64,000 bases of DNA from NCBI GenBank assembly GCA_017745075.1, contig JAGIAD010000029.1, positions 124,001-188,000 on the forward strand, given 5' to 3'. This document shows, piece by piece, positions 63,721-64,000 of this stretch. The stretch's first letter is position 1, and each line of letters opens with the position of its first letter. The stretch comes from Sphingobacteriaceae bacterium. GTDB lineage: Bacteria > Bacteroidota > Bacteroidia > Sphingobacteriales > Sphingobacteriaceae. The notes beneath the pieces were generated by a model, which was not told the DNA's origin, searched no databases, and saw nothing but the letters and a program-made list of their open reading frames with translations. Made by a program: the position numbers and the translations under genes.

Positions 63721-63745
63721 TATTTGTTTTTGTTTTATTTGTTTT

Positions 63746-63807
63746 CGTCACCCTGAACTTGTTTCAGGGCCCTATAAAGGAGATGCTGAAATAAATTCAG
63801 CATGACG
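63746..63807. repeat. REP-like palindromic repeat between nuoI and nuoJ, copy 2
   Basis: Two 7-bp hairpins, CCCTGAA-CTTGT-TTCAGGG and TGCTGAA-ATAAA-TTCAGCA, inside CGTCA ... TGACG ends. Reverse complement of the 7563-7626 family with changes in both arms of the first hairpin. Placed inside an operon, so read as RNA. Confidence 0.65.
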
Positions 63808-63841
63808 ATTATCTTAATTATACAGTCAGCGGACTATACTA

Positions 63842-64000
63842 CTATTTTTTCATTTCCAATGGCGCCTCCACCAGCTTATCTTTTCCGTAAATGAAATCTT
63901 TACGTAAATAATCAGCAGGTACAATCGGTCCATCTAAATAAATTGCCTCTTTAGGGCAAGCCTCTTCACATAATCCGCAGAAAATGCAACGCAACATGTT
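63842..64000 (-). CDS. nuoI: NADH-quinone oxidoreductase subunit I, C-terminal part
   Basis: The last 52 codons, ending in TAG at 63842-63844; the gene continues past the right edge. NMLRCIFCGLCEEACPKEAI holds the second 4Fe-4S motif (CxxCxxCxxxCP) of the NuoI ferredoxin-like subunit, which passes electrons to the quinone site. Frame stays open to base 64000, and position before nuoJ fits the standard nuo order. Confidence 0.93.
   Translation of the reverse strand, partial: NMLRCIFCGLCEEACPKEAIYLDGPIVPADYLRKDFIYGKDKLVEAPLEMKK

Noticed and set aside
1..64000. tRNA, rRNA, CRISPR arrays, integrases or transposases
   Set aside because: None seen on either strand; the repeats are short palindromic elements without proteins.

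Overview
The window is a chromosomal stretch of a Bacteroidota bacterium, most likely Pedobacter or another Sphingobacteriaceae member. Evidence: PorV and GldJ of the type IX secretion/gliding apparatus, several start-proximal promoter elements matching the Bacteroidota -7 box TAnnTTTG, A-rich start regions instead of Shine-Dalgarno sites, DUF2027-Smr and DUF4159 proteins, a long SecA with a C-terminal SEC-C zinc motif, and moderately A+T-rich DNA. Nearly all of it looks like ordinary chromosome. I see no rRNA, tRNA, CRISPR array, intact insertion sequence or prophage.

Layout. 1-8.6 kb (mostly minus): a partial secreted protein, an M20 amidohydrolase overlapping a SPOR-domain protein, a possible 22-residue peptide gene, a VapBC45-like toxin-antitoxin pair with a palindrome beside its promoter, secA, and a DUF2027/Smr protein. 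8.7-19.4 kb: rsgA, fumC, a three-gene group with an S1/P1 nuclease, a small tyrosine phosphatase, a ThuA-like protein, a CREST-type membrane hydrolase, a GH29 fucosidase, and a methyltransferase-rhomboid pair. 19.5-31.4 kb: a tricorn-like S41 protease, two glycosyltransferases, a DJ-1/PfpI protein, an unrecognised protein with kinase-like motifs, an intergenic region that folds like a structured RNA, a beta-lactamase-fold hydrolase and two tandem LpxL-type acyltransferases. 31.5-36 kb: typA and small accessory genes among palindromic repeats.

36-42.2 kb is the most unusual block. Two divergent esterases flank a plus-strand series of ATP-grasp ligase, GCS2-type carboxylate-amine ligase, class I glutamine amidotransferase and a second ATP-grasp enzyme of glutathionylspermidine-synthetase type. 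Together these look like a pathway joining amino acids or amines into a small peptide-like compound; the product is unknown.

42.5-53.3 kb: a tiny FeoB-associated cysteine-rich protein with a Crp/Fnr regulator, a YceI protein, a pirin, a single polypeptide carrying GH18, NodB deacetylase and GT2 synthase modules (exopolysaccharide assembly), ispF, and divergent porV and gldJ. 53.5-64 kb (all minus): nuoI-J-K-L-M-N for respiratory complex I, followed with almost no gaps by a DedA protein, inorganic pyrophosphatase, a CNNM/CorC transporter, rsmE, a DUF4159 protein and a biotinyl carrier protein.

Intergenic DNA is rich in palindromic elements of at least six kinds (REP-like pairs, CACAGAG repeats, a CGTCATTGCGAG element), several present twice or more in this window. 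Five genes appear to start with TTG or GTG rather than ATG.
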